Of a stretch of DNA of 54,884 bases, positions 47,055 to 54,884 are shown in pieces (position 1 is the stretch's first letter; every line of letters begins with the position of its first letter). The translations under genes and the position numbers were made by a program. Where the stretch lies: positions 1-54,884 of the IMG/VR virus record IMGVR_UViG_3300020159_001695; one strand, written 5' to 3'. The DNA comes from a virus. A model generated the notes under the pieces. It was not told the origin of the DNA. It made no database searches and was given only the letters and a program-made list of their open reading frames with translations.

Positions 47055-47493
47055 ATTCTATAATCTCCTTTATACATTCTTCTGGTGTTATATTTGTTGT
47101 ATTCATATCCAAATAATTTGATACAGGTTTTTGAAAATCCTCAACGTGGAATTGTTCCCTACCCCTTATTTCTGTTGTATGAACATAAACCTCAAAAACA
47201 TCTTTTGTGTTATTTTTAAATTCTTCTCTTATATCTAAATAAGGTGTCATAAGCGACACTACAACGTGAAATCCTTTATTTTGTAGATATTTAGCAATTA
47301 CTTGAGCATTACGAATATTTTGTTCTCTACCTGTTCTTGAATAATCTTTATTTATTGTAAGATTTCTTAAATCATCGCCATCAATGTGAAATACATCATT
47401 ATGGGCTGTTTGATCGATATGCTGTTCTAATAATTTAGCGAGAACTGTTTTACCATGACCCGCTTGTCCGATTAACCATATAATTTTAGTCAT
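47038..47493 (-). CDS. cysC: Adenylylsulfate (APS) kinase
   Basis: 151 residues. P-loop GQAGHGKTVLAKLL, then HIDGDDLRNLTINKDYSRTGREQNIRNAQVIAKYLQNKGFHVVVSLMTPY (family: LDGDNxR...GFSxxDRxENIRRxxEVAxLxxxAGxxVxxSxISP), FEVYVHTTEIRGREQFHVEDFQKP, and DMNTTNITPEECIKEII. It phosphorylates adenylylsulfate to PAPS, the sulfonate donor for sulfotransferases. It is slightly shorter than bacterial CysC (about 200) but has all main motifs. The lid sequence differs (FHVEDFQ in place of RDPKGLY), so a nucleotide-related kinase is the alternative. First gene of a three-gene overlapping operon. Confidence 0.85.
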   Translation of the reverse strand: MTKIIWLIGQAGHGKTVLAKLLEQHIDQTAHNDVFHIDGDDLRNLTINKDYSRTGREQNIRNAQVIAKYLQNKGFHVVVSLMTPYLDIREEFKNNTKDVFEVYVHTTEIRGREQFHVEDFQKPVSNYLDMNTTNITPEECIKEIIEYVGLV

Positions 47494-47535
47494 ATGATAA
47501 TAATAAGTATTCTTACTTATTTAATAAAGACATTA

Positions 47536-47865
47536 TTATACAATTTCAACAAAAGAATTATTTGTATCACCTGTTGTTGGAACATAATTATATGTCCTTG
47601 TAAGTGTTAAGTTAGGTGATGATAACTTATTAATGACATACACTTCTAATGCATCTAATAATTTATCGTGTGGATCAATTATTAAGTCATTATATACCAA
47701 ATCTTGTCTTATATTTTGATATGGTATTGTTCCTTTATTCCCATCAATATTAACGTCCATACTTATTACACCCGCATATTCTAAATGCGGAACCAATGAT
47801 AATGTTGGTGAATCGTATATATACCCAGAAGCTGGGTTTTGAAAAAATCCTGTTACTTTAATCAT
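47536..47865 (-). CDS. Small tail-region structural protein
   Basis: 109 residues. MIKVTGFFQNPASGYIYDSPTLSLVPHLEYAGVISMDV, a middle section rich in Asp/Asn, and DALEVYVINKLSSPN near the end. It appears to be a small beta protein of the virion. No family recognised. It lies between the LamG proteins and the APS-kinase operon; a late-type octamer lies 3 nt before its start. Confidence 0.55.
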   Translation of the reverse strand: MIKVTGFFQNPASGYIYDSPTLSLVPHLEYAGVISMDVNIDGNKGTIPYQNIRQDLVYNDLIIDPHDKLLDALEVYVINKLSSPNLTLTRTYNYVPTTGDTNNSFVEIV

Positions 47866-47868
47866 ACT

Positions 47869-47877
47869 TATAAATAG
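47869..47877 (-). promoter_or_regulatory. Late-type motif CTATTTATA, 3 nt before start codon
   Basis: Minus-strand CTATTTATA, then agt and ATG at 47865. Confidence 0.6.
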
Positions 47878-50307
47878 TTATAAATTATATCTTGTTCTTA
47901 AAGCGTTATAATTTTGTATTACTTCCGCTTGATTTAAATCCCTATTATATAGTGAAAAATTACTTAGATTGGCGGTGCATGCACCAGGAATGTTCGCGCC
48001 CGTATTCATTGAGTTGAATAATAAATTAAAATTTGTTGCGGCTGATTGATCGGATGTTAGTGTTAATATTCCATCGGTATAAAATCTTAAAACTCTCGAT
48101 GAATTAACTGTCATACATATGTTATGCCATTTAGAATGAAAACTATTTTGAGATTCAAATGATATCCTTTGACCTACATCAACACCACCTTGAGTACCAA
48201 AAGGGTTAAAAATAACAACCCCATTACTTGATGATGTCGATATATACATATCACTTCTATAAATAGCTAAATTAGCACCCGCACCGGATGTAAATGTATT
48301 ATCAATCGATCCGTCAGTATTTAACCTTATTAAATTATTATACGTCACTCCACTATATGTTGTAGGAACATTTGTACTGGTTGTATTGAAATTGGCATCT
48401 GTTAATACTATTATTTTACCATCTGATTGTAAATCTATTGAGTTAATATACGTATTAAACCCACTACCTGTTACAAATGTATTATCTATTGTCCCACCAC
48501 TATTTAACCTGATTATCCTATTTGCAGTTACACCACTATATGATGTAAAAAAGCCACCTAATAATATTTTATTATCGGGTTGAATTCTTACACAATTTAC
48601 GTGATTATCAAAACCCGCTCCTGTGGTGAAAGTATTATCAATTGTCCCATTTGTATTTAATTTAACTATTCTATTCGCAGTAATACCACTATACGTTATA
48701 AACCTACCTGCCACCAATATCTTACCATCGGCAGTTACCTTAATACCATTACCGCATGGGTATTGATTTGACGTACTACCCGCATTTGCAAAACCAGCCC
48801 CCACAACAAATGATGTGTCAGCCAAACCTGTTGTACCATTTATTTTTACTATTCTTGGATATGACGCATTATTAAATGTTGTAAAATTACCGCCGACATA
48901 ATAATCGTTATTACTATCTGCAACAATACTACTAACAGATGTTGAATTAAAACCGGTTAAAGTGTTAAATGACGTATCAGGTGTTAAATTAGATAAGTTT
49001 ATTTTCGCTATTTTATTTACCGTTACTCCACTATATACCGTCGCCCAACCACCAACAACAACCATTTTTTGATTGACTAAATCCAATACTAATGTTCCTT
49101 CGTCATTAATTTGCGGTCCTCCACCACCTGAAGTTGCTGGAAATGTTGATACGGTATTACCACTTAAATCTATTTTCTTTAAACCATAATTACCAATATT
49201 TGTTCCAACAATATATGCGTTATTTTGATTGTCAAATATAATTTCACGTATATTTGTAACACCACCTAACGCATAATTGGCATTAAATGTCGTATCAATT
49301 GTTCCACCTGATAAAATTTTAGTTATAAAAGCTCTTTCTAAACCTTGATAACCTCTATATTCACCCATAATATAAATATTATTGGAGTTATCTACTTTAA
49401 CCCTCGATATGGTGTAATATAAAGATAAATCAATGCGATTAGCATAGGCTGTTGTATTACCTCTTGTTAAATTAAGAGTTTGTGAAGTTATTGCGCTCGT
49501 TATATTCCATTTATACCAATAATTTGCCGTCCAAGTTGATGCACTTATTTGTGTTGCCGATATTGTATCATCTAAACCATCAAATGATAGAGATCCGTAA
49601 TTTCCCCTACTATACCCAATACCATTATTTAATGATACGGTTGAGTTATTACCGCTTAAATCATTCATTGTAGTATTAATAGTAGTACTAAAAGGTATAT
49701 ATCCCGGATCGGTTGTTAATACCGCCAAATCATTATTTACAGTTCCACCTGATGTTGGAATTGATCTTGCAATTACCAATCCTGATATGTAATAAGTATC
49801 TCCAGTGTTATTAGCGGAAACACCTGACCCATATGAAAAACTAAAGTCAAACCAATTACTCGCATTATAATTACCGCCAGTATCCCAAGTTAATAATTGA
49901 GTCCAAGTCGTTGCTGTCCCTATTATTGCGGTAGCAAAACCCGGACCACCATTATCTGAAATATCAATTTGAATATTCGCTGTTGGATTATTTGTTGTTT
50001 CACCTCTAACATACATTGAATACCTATAAAATCCATTACCTAATGTTCCTATCGCTTCAGATGATGTTAATCTATGTAAAGAATTTACGAAACCTGTTCC
50101 ACATACCAACCTATAAACAGGAGCACCTGCAATTGGGGGTGTGATTGTCCCACCTGTCACTAATGTCATTGTTGATCTAATTACATTCCAACTTGTTAAA
50201 ACTGGTGATATATTTCTTATTGGAATACTAAACGATTTTGGATTAAAAGTGTCTATATTTAACAATAATCCATCAGTTACAACCCTATTTCTATTAATTA
50301 CTGCCAT
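47878..50307 (-). CDS. LamG-fold virion protein with inserted seven-repeat delta-60 propeller
   Basis: 809 residues. Residues 1-200 include a carbohydrate-binding-like beta domain (VIRSTMTLVTGG...TWTQLLTWDTGG). LamG begins near 205 (LSGNNSTVSLNNGIGYSRGNYGSLSFDGLDDTI) and resumes near 705 (GQRISFESQNSFHSKWHNICMTV...LRFYTDGILTL), ending NRDLNQAEVIQNYNALRTRYNL like its paralogs. Between them (about 300-700) lie seven delta-60-like repeats (GTIDNTFVTGSGFN..I..QSDGKIIV, VGGNFTTFNN, VAGRFITYSG), forming a probable seven-bladed beta-propeller inserted into the LamG jelly roll. Likely a receptor or glycan-binding virion protein. Confidence 0.8.
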   Translation of the reverse strand: MAVINRNRVVTDGLLLNIDTFNPKSFSIPIRNISPVLTSWNVIRSTMTLVTGGTITPPIAGAPVYRLVCGTGFVNSLHRLTSSEAIGTLGNGFYRYSMYVRGETTNNPTANIQIDISDNGGPGFATAIIGTATTWTQLLTWDTGGNYNASNWFDFSFSYGSGVSANNTGDTYYISGLVIARSIPTSGGTVNNDLAVLTTDPGYIPFSTTINTTMNDLSGNNSTVSLNNGIGYSRGNYGSLSFDGLDDTISATQISASTWTANYWYKWNITSAITSQTLNLTRGNTTAYANRIDLSLYYTISRVKVDNSNNIYIMGEYRGYQGLERAFITKILSGGTIDTTFNANYALGGVTNIREIIFDNQNNAYIVGTNIGNYGLKKIDLSGNTVSTFPATSGGGGPQINDEGTLVLDLVNQKMVVVGGWATVYSGVTVNKIAKINLSNLTPDTSFNTLTGFNSTSVSSIVADSNNDYYVGGNFTTFNNASYPRIVKINGTTGLADTSFVVGAGFANAGSTSNQYPCGNGIKVTADGKILVAGRFITYSGITANRIVKLNTNGTIDNTFTTGAGFDNHVNCVRIQPDNKILLGGFFTSYSGVTANRIIRLNSGGTIDNTFVTGSGFNTYINSIDLQSDGKIIVLTDANFNTTSTNVPTTYSGVTYNNLIRLNTDGSIDNTFTSGAGANLAIYRSDMYISTSSSNGVVIFNPFGTQGGVDVGQRISFESQNSFHSKWHNICMTVNSSRVLRFYTDGILTLTSDQSAATNFNLLFNSMNTGANIPGACTANLSNFSLYNRDLNQAEVIQNYNALRTRYNL

Positions 50308-50308
50308 A

Positions 50309-50974
50309 TTATATATTATATCTTGCTCTTATTGCGTTAAAATTTTGATTTATTTCTATTTGACTTAAAGCCCTTGAATATGTCTTAAACATATATATTG
50401 TACCTGTAGCATATGTTCCATTGGCAACACCTATTGACTTAATTGAAAAACTTCCACTTGCAGCTCCTGTTGATAATAATACGCCATTATTATATATTGA
50501 AAAAACACCTCCTTGACTTACTAATGTCATATGATTTGGTGCTTGCGTTAATGAAAAACCTGAAGCCCAACCAGAGGCGAAATAATATGTTGTGTCCAAT
50601 GTATTTCTTGAATTAACCCTATTATTCCATTCTAAAAAAAACCAACCGGTTGATGATGAGCTACCTTGAAAAACATATAAATATGGTGAAGTTGTTGCTG
50701 CTGTTTGTGGCGATTTAAAAACTAAATCAATTGTAAAATCACCTGAATACGTTAATAGGTTTGTAATATCAATACGTTGCGAACTTGCGGCCACTAAAGA
50801 TACTCCACCACCAAATTCACTAACAAATGTTGGTGAGTTAATTAAAGTTCCGTTATTTTGATTACCTGACATATCCGTTATAACTGTTCCACTTCTAGGG
50901 TATGATTTAGTATTTGTAAAATCCAAATAAATATCTAAACCATTAGTAACCATTGTTCGTGTTCCGTATATCAT
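50309..50974 (-). CDS. LamG/concanavalin-like virion protein
   Basis: 221 residues, a single LamG-type jelly roll: VTNGLDIYLDFTNTKSYPRSGTVITDMSGNQNNGTL, SGDFTIDLVFKSP, HMTLVSQGGVFSIYNNGVLL and YMFKTYSRALSQIEINQNFNAIRARYNI. LamG domains bind sugars; phage versions sit on tails or heads. The start overlaps the stop of the next LamG gene (ATGA), so the paralogs are co-translated. Closely related to the 251-aa neighbour. Confidence 0.82.
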   Translation of the reverse strand: MIYGTRTMVTNGLDIYLDFTNTKSYPRSGTVITDMSGNQNNGTLINSPTFVSEFGGGVSLVAASSQRIDITNLLTYSGDFTIDLVFKSPQTAATTSPYLYVFQGSSSSTGWFFLEWNNRVNSRNTLDTTYYFASGWASGFSLTQAPNHMTLVSQGGVFSIYNNGVLLSTGAASGSFSIKSIGVANGTYATGTIYMFKTYSRALSQIEINQNFNAIRARYNI

Positions 50975-51726
50975 ATATTAAACCTCCCCCTTATTGCGTT
51001 AAAATTTTGTCTAACTTCCAATGGTGTTAAAACCCTATTATATGCTTTAAATATATAGTAATCACCATCAATAGCATTTGCTCCATATGTAGCATTCCTA
51101 CCCATAATTAAATTAAGTGAGTTAGAATAACTGGTGCTTCCTGTCATAACGGAAGTATTTGTTATATTATTATTCACACCATTTGTATATAACGCCAATG
51201 CTTTTGATGTTGTATCAAATGTTAATGTATAATTGGCTAATCTATTATAAATTGGACTTAATGTTCCTGTACCTTGAGCGTATGTGGTATCAGCCAATCC
51301 ATTACCATTATCAACCGATATGATTGAGGCTGCCGTTGTTGCGTCACTCGCTAATAATCTCCATTGATAACCTTTAGCTCCGCCTAAACCACCTATTGAT
51401 GATCTTTTCATAAAAAAACAACTTGATGTTCCCACTATGGCCGATGTTAATGTCACAACAAAATCAAACGTAAAACTACCAGTTCCTGAATTAAAATTAA
51501 CGCTATCACTATTTGTTATTATACAACCTGAATTATTAGCCGTACTAAATGATAAACATAATTTACTGGTGTTGTATGTTGTTCCGGATAACGCACCATT
51601 ATTATTAAACCCACTTAAATCAAACCAAGAATTACCTGAACCCGGGTATGATTTTGGATTTGTTGCGTCTAAATGAACAACTAAACCATTAGTAACCATT
51701 GGTTGTGAAACTTTATATATTCCCAT
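50971..51726 (-). CDS. LamG/concanavalin-like virion protein
   Basis: 251 residues from ATG at 51726, chosen because it follows the fibre stop by 2 nt; an upstream in-frame ATG at 51762 would lie inside the fibre gene. MGIYKVSQPMVTNGLVVHLDATNPKSYPGSGNSWFDLSGFNNNG, TGSFTFDFVVTL, LANYTLTFDTTSKALALYTNGV and YYIFKAYNRVLTPLEVRQNFNAIRGRFNI define the LamG fold. One of three tandem paralogs; likely carbohydrate-binding. Confidence 0.82.
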   Translation of the reverse strand: MGIYKVSQPMVTNGLVVHLDATNPKSYPGSGNSWFDLSGFNNNGALSGTTYNTSKLCLSFSTANNSGCIITNSDSVNFNSGTGSFTFDFVVTLTSAIVGTSSCFFMKRSSIGGLGGAKGYQWRLLASDATTAASIISVDNGNGLADTTYAQGTGTLSPIYNRLANYTLTFDTTSKALALYTNGVNNNITNTSVMTGSTSYSNSLNLIMGRNATYGANAIDGDYYIFKAYNRVLTPLEVRQNFNAIRGRFNI

Positions 51727-51728
51727 TA

Positions 51729-54700
51729 TTAATATGTTTGTGCTATTATAGTTGATGCCCAAAGGTAAGTATCTGTATTACCTGTTACTACCAATCTAAT
51801 GTTGTTGCTTGAAATGTCAATACCTACATTCGTATTATTGTTATCTCGATTTACAAAACCTTGATCTACCCCTACCTGAGTTAAACTACCTGTTAAACTT
51901 CTCTTAGCGGTATATTTGTATTCACTTATTGTTGAATCCATATTGGCGTTATTAGCCCTACCTAAAGTATTTGCCGTTAAGAATACTGTTTGTCCTGTCG
52001 GTATTGCTAATTGATATAATACCGAAACTGATGAACCAGTTGTTAATCCACTTACTTGAGACATTCTATAACCTAATCCAATACCTTCATTAAATATTAA
52101 ATCAGATTGAACTGTTACGGTTGAAGCACTATTTCTAATAACACCAAATGTTAGAGTTTTACCTGTCTTACTTAAAACTGTATTAGGGAAATCATATATA
52201 TTAACATCCCAATTTGAGGTTGCGTCAATTATTGGTAATCCTGATACGTCATTAACCCCATAAATTGTTCCTGATATTACATCACTTACAGTTAATTGTG
52301 TTCCGATATTTGTTGCTCCGAAATCCGCAATTATATTTGTGGCCCCTGTCCAAGTTAAAGTTGTTCCTGTGAAAAGGGTTTGGACTGATAACGCTTTATT
52401 TGTTTGGTTATGTTGAGCGTATATTATTGTTGGATTAATATATGTAGCATATAATGTATCACAAGCAGTCCCTCTTTGAGTTAATGTCTGATTTAAATTC
52501 CAACCACAAGTGTTATTAGCTGTTGCTGTAAATGTTCCATTAAATAAGTGTTGTCCTGTATTTAAAGCCGTATATAATGATAAAGGTGTTGAGTTTCTAA
52601 CAAGTAATGCACATCCTGAAGATGCTGATGTTCCTTGTAATAATGTTTGTCCGCAAGCATTTATACATTGAGTGAATGTTGTGTTAATAGCATTTGCCGT
52701 AATATTTGAACCTAAAATAAATGAGTTATTACAAGTTGTTGTATTATTTCTACCGCCTAATATATATCCAAATGCTCCTGTTACGGTATTACCTGAACCA
52801 CCTAAAATACCTGAATATGTTCCTGATGCCGTATTTCTACTACCACCAACAACTGCCGAGTATGCTCCTGTAAATCCTGATAAACCAGCAACTATACCAC
52901 TATTAATACCTTGAGCTGAGTTATAACAACCACCACCTATAAAAGAACAGGCTCCGACACCACAATTCTCCCTACCACCAATAACCGCAGAAAACTGACC
53001 TGATGTTCTATTTAAACAACCACCACCTATAATTGAACCATAACCTGATGCGGTATTACTCTTACCACCAATAACGGCTGCGTATGAAGAAGAACTTGTA
53101 TTATTATTACCTAATGCGATTGATACTGTTTGAGAAGCAACTGCTAATCTACCACCAGCAATACTACAAATTCCGGATGCTGTATTTGATAAACCACCAA
53201 TTACGGTTGAGAAGTTACCTGAAGCCGTATTAAGACAACCACCACCTATTGTTGAGTTAATACCTGATATTGTATTATTACTACCACCACCAATTACAGA
53301 TGAACCACTAAATGTGACATTCCTAAATCCACCACCAATAGATGAATAATTACCTGAATTTGTTGTATTACAAGATCCACCACCAATGAAACCAAAACAA
53401 TTTGAGTTTGTATTACAAAATCCACCACCAATAGAACCATATGAACCAAGAGCCGCAACTACCGTGTTTGATACACCGCCACCAACAAATGACGCATATG
53501 CGGAAGCGGAATTTAAACATCCACCTGCCACGGCAGAGAAACAAGACAACGTTCTATTTCTTGTTCCACCACCAATAAACCCTAAAGCACCATTTATTGT
53601 ATTAAATGTTCCACCACCAATATTACTACAAGTTGCGGTTACAAGTGTAACATTCCCACATCCACCACCAATAAAAGTATATACTCCGGTTGTTGTATTA
53701 CCTGAACCACTAAATATACCTGAGTATGTTGTGGCGGGAGTAATATTATTAAATGACCCTCCCCCAATAACAGAATAGTCCCCTGATGACGTATTTTTAA
53801 ATCCACCACCAAGAAATGAAGTTGAACCTGTGACAATATTTAACCTACCACCAGCAATAACTGAATATGTCCCTGAAGCGGTATTTCCTGTTCCACTTAA
53901 TACACCTGAATAGTTTCCTGATGTTATATTATTAGCATTTATCCTTACTGTTGATAATATACCTGAACCAAGTTCAATTACTTTATTATTAGTTAATCCT
54001 GTTACAATGCCATCTATATTATTCCATCTTACACCTGATGGTGATGTAAATAATACTTGATTTGTTGTTCCTGATGTGTTTGTACTATCATAGATGTAAG
54101 TTTTTACATTGAATGAATTACCACTTACATCACCTAAACCTGTCACTGCAAATGTATTAGTGCCAGCATTATTCTGAACCTCAATTACTCTATCAGTTTC
54201 AGCCGCACTACCCCTCCTAAATGTCACGGCACCTAATGTTGAATCTGTTAAAATCTCAGGTTGAGATGAGTTATCGTATGCTTGTTGTAATGTAGTTGTT
54301 GATAAACCACCTGTTCCACCTAATAATTCACCAAACTTTGATACTAAAGTAAATCTAGCATAATTAGTATTAGTCAATGGCTCACCATCCGCAACAATGT
54401 CATTCCTTACCGAAATAATACCAATTAAAATACCGGTGGTTTCAGCATTAGGGTATATGACAAAAGATTCTGTTTGTATTCCAGCAACCGCAGCTGTTAA
54501 ATTAGGGTAGTTTGTTTGTCCGTATAGAATATTTATAACACCAGTTGGATATAAATAAACCCTTTGGTTACTAGCATTATCACTACCCGCACCACCCATA
54601 CTGGTTATTACACCACCGACATCATATTTTGTAGGGTCAATCACGCTTACACTTGAAGAAGTTCCACCTGTTTGTGTTCTATAAAAAAAAGACGCTGGTG

Positions 54701-54875
54701 AATTAGCCGCTATTGATACTGAATTTGGATTTAATTGATTTGTTGTCCAACCAATACCATTACCCCATAACACCCCTGCTGATGTGTTAATTTCTAAAGT
54801 TGTTGAGTGTGGTGATACAATAATACCTTGATTTACCAATTTAATTGGTGTCCATAAATCACGCAATGCTGACAT
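51729..54875 (-). CDS. Giant fibre with beta-roll (YadA-like) repeats, fibre C
   Basis: 1048 residues. N-terminal domain (about 1-265) begins MSALRDLWTPIKLVNQGIIVSPHSTT and includes GGTGGLSTTTLQQAYDNSSQPEI, a segment frequent at fibre N-termini. About residues 300-760 are beta-roll units (SxIGGGxxNTASG) like fibres A and B, also Cys-rich (GGGCGNVT, GGGCYNS), closed by a degenerate cap (NNSFILGSNITANAINTTFTQ). The C-terminal 280 residues form beta domains (NTSGQHLFNG..., TGLTTGSSVSVLYQLAIP). It is complete in the window, ending two bases before the LamG gene. Fibre A and B 20-residue repeats are absent. Confidence 0.85.
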   Translation of the reverse strand: MSALRDLWTPIKLVNQGIIVSPHSTTLEINTSAGVLWGNGIGWTTNQLNPNSVSIAANSPASFFYRTQTGGTSSSVSVIDPTKYDVGGVITSMGGAGSDNASNQRVYLYPTGVINILYGQTNYPNLTAAVAGIQTESFVIYPNAETTGILIGIISVRNDIVADGEPLTNTNYARFTLVSKFGELLGGTGGLSTTTLQQAYDNSSQPEILTDSTLGAVTFRRGSAAETDRVIEVQNNAGTNTFAVTGLGDVSGNSFNVKTYIYDSTNTSGTTNQVLFTSPSGVRWNNIDGIVTGLTNNKVIELGSGILSTVRINANNITSGNYSGVLSGTGNTASGTYSVIAGGRLNIVTGSTSFLGGGFKNTSSGDYSVIGGGSFNNITPATTYSGIFSGSGNTTTGVYTFIGGGCGNVTLVTATCSNIGGGTFNTINGALGFIGGGTRNRTLSCFSAVAGGCLNSASAYASFVGGGVSNTVVAALGSYGSIGGGFCNTNSNCFGFIGGGSCNTTNSGNYSSIGGGFRNVTFSGSSVIGGGSNNTISGINSTIGGGCLNTASGNFSTVIGGLSNTASGICSIAGGRLAVASQTVSIALGNNNTSSSSYAAVIGGKSNTASGYGSIIGGGCLNRTSGQFSAVIGGRENCGVGACSFIGGGCYNSAQGINSGIVAGLSGFTGAYSAVVGGSRNTASGTYSGILGGSGNTVTGAFGYILGGRNNTTTCNNSFILGSNITANAINTTFTQCINACGQTLLQGTSASSGCALLVRNSTPLSLYTALNTGQHLFNGTFTATANNTCGWNLNQTLTQRGTACDTLYATYINPTIIYAQHNQTNKALSVQTLFTGTTLTWTGATNIIADFGATNIGTQLTVSDVISGTIYGVNDVSGLPIIDATSNWDVNIYDFPNTVLSKTGKTLTFGVIRNSASTVTVQSDLIFNEGIGLGYRMSQVSGLTTGSSVSVLYQLAIPTGQTVFLTANTLGRANNANMDSTISEYKYTAKRSLTGSLTQVGVDQGFVNRDNNNTNVGIDISSNNIRLVVTGNTDTYLWASTIIAQTY

Positions 54876-54884
54876 TGGTGATAC

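Noticed and set aside
51727-51762. Longer LamG protein beginning at 51762
   Set aside because: The extra 12 codons lie inside the end of fibre C; ATG at 51726 follows the fibre stop by 2 nt and matches the length of the paralog.
51729-54875. Open frames antisense to the fibre genes (for example 53386-53778)
   Set aside because: Pro-rich shadows of Gly/Asn repeat codons on the opposite strand, without start signals or promoter.
1-54884. Prophage integrase, attachment sites, transposons or restriction-modification genes
   Set aside because: No integrase, transposase, inverted repeat or methylase motif was seen; the window looks like a lytic phage genome segment.

Overview
The window is part of a strongly A+T-rich genome of a contractile-tailed, T4-like phage (large myovirus) that most likely infects a member of the Bacteroidota. 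The phage assignment rests on family-B DNA polymerase, major capsid protein (gp23-like), prohead protease (gp21-like), an acidic scaffold candidate (gp22 position), tail tube (gp19), tail sheath (gp18), gp15-like tail completion proteins and a gp5-like OB-fold hub. The host inference rests on near absence of Shine-Dalgarno sequences, promoters of the Bacteroidota type (TTTG-N19-TATATTTG), and small proteins resembling families common in that phylum (DUF5522, DUF4494-like). Family names were recognised by eye from consensus motifs and have not been checked by search.

Layout. 1-8.2 kb (+): C-terminal part of DNA polymerase, a tightly coupled operon of unknown, probably virion-associated proteins including a WYL-domain protein, a group of tiny proteins (lipoprotein, DUF397-like, DUF5522), the OB-fold hub and a ferritin-like protein. 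8.2-12.1 kb (mixed strands): accessory genes (HAD, zinc ribbon, two tandem thioredoxins, a degenerate receiver domain), the tail tube and a two-helix membrane protein. 12.1-17.3 kb (-): head cluster gp21 / 52-aa basic protein / small proteins / scaffold / major capsid. 18-21.6 kb (-): unknown structural-looking proteins with Pro/Ala-rich linkers. 21.7-32.9 kb (-): sulfotransferase, GT9-like glycosyltransferase, two giant fibres built from left-handed beta-roll repeats, and a structural protein. 33-37.9 kb: a membrane-anchored GAF-like protein, a tmRNA gene, Hsp20, KTSC and DUF2786 proteins, an amidoligase-like protein and an HAD-like protein. 38-54.9 kb (-): tail sheath, duplicated gp15-like genes flanking a small fibre, a three-gene cluster with APS kinase, a set of LamG proteins (one with a seven-repeat propeller inserted), and a third beta-roll fibre.

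How the genes may work together. The head and tail genes form an ordinary T4-type morphogenesis set. The most distinctive theme is sulfur and glycan chemistry: APS kinase, an HxGH nucleotidyltransferase and a DUF2061 membrane protein in one overlapping operon, plus a sulfotransferase coupled to a GT9-like glycosyltransferase directly downstream of the giant fibres. This could let the phage make PAPS and sulfonate a glycan, perhaps on its own fibres. A second theme is translation and protein quality control: a complete tmRNA with an unusually long, non-ALAA tag frame sits next to Hsp20.

Regulation. Many late genes carry an octamer TATTTATA/T exactly 3-4 nt before the start codon, while several accessory genes carry a host-type TATATTTG box, in two cases at the same distance. 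Both arrangements would give leaderless or nearly leaderless mRNAs. Portal, terminase, replication accessory genes and baseplate wedge genes are not in this window.
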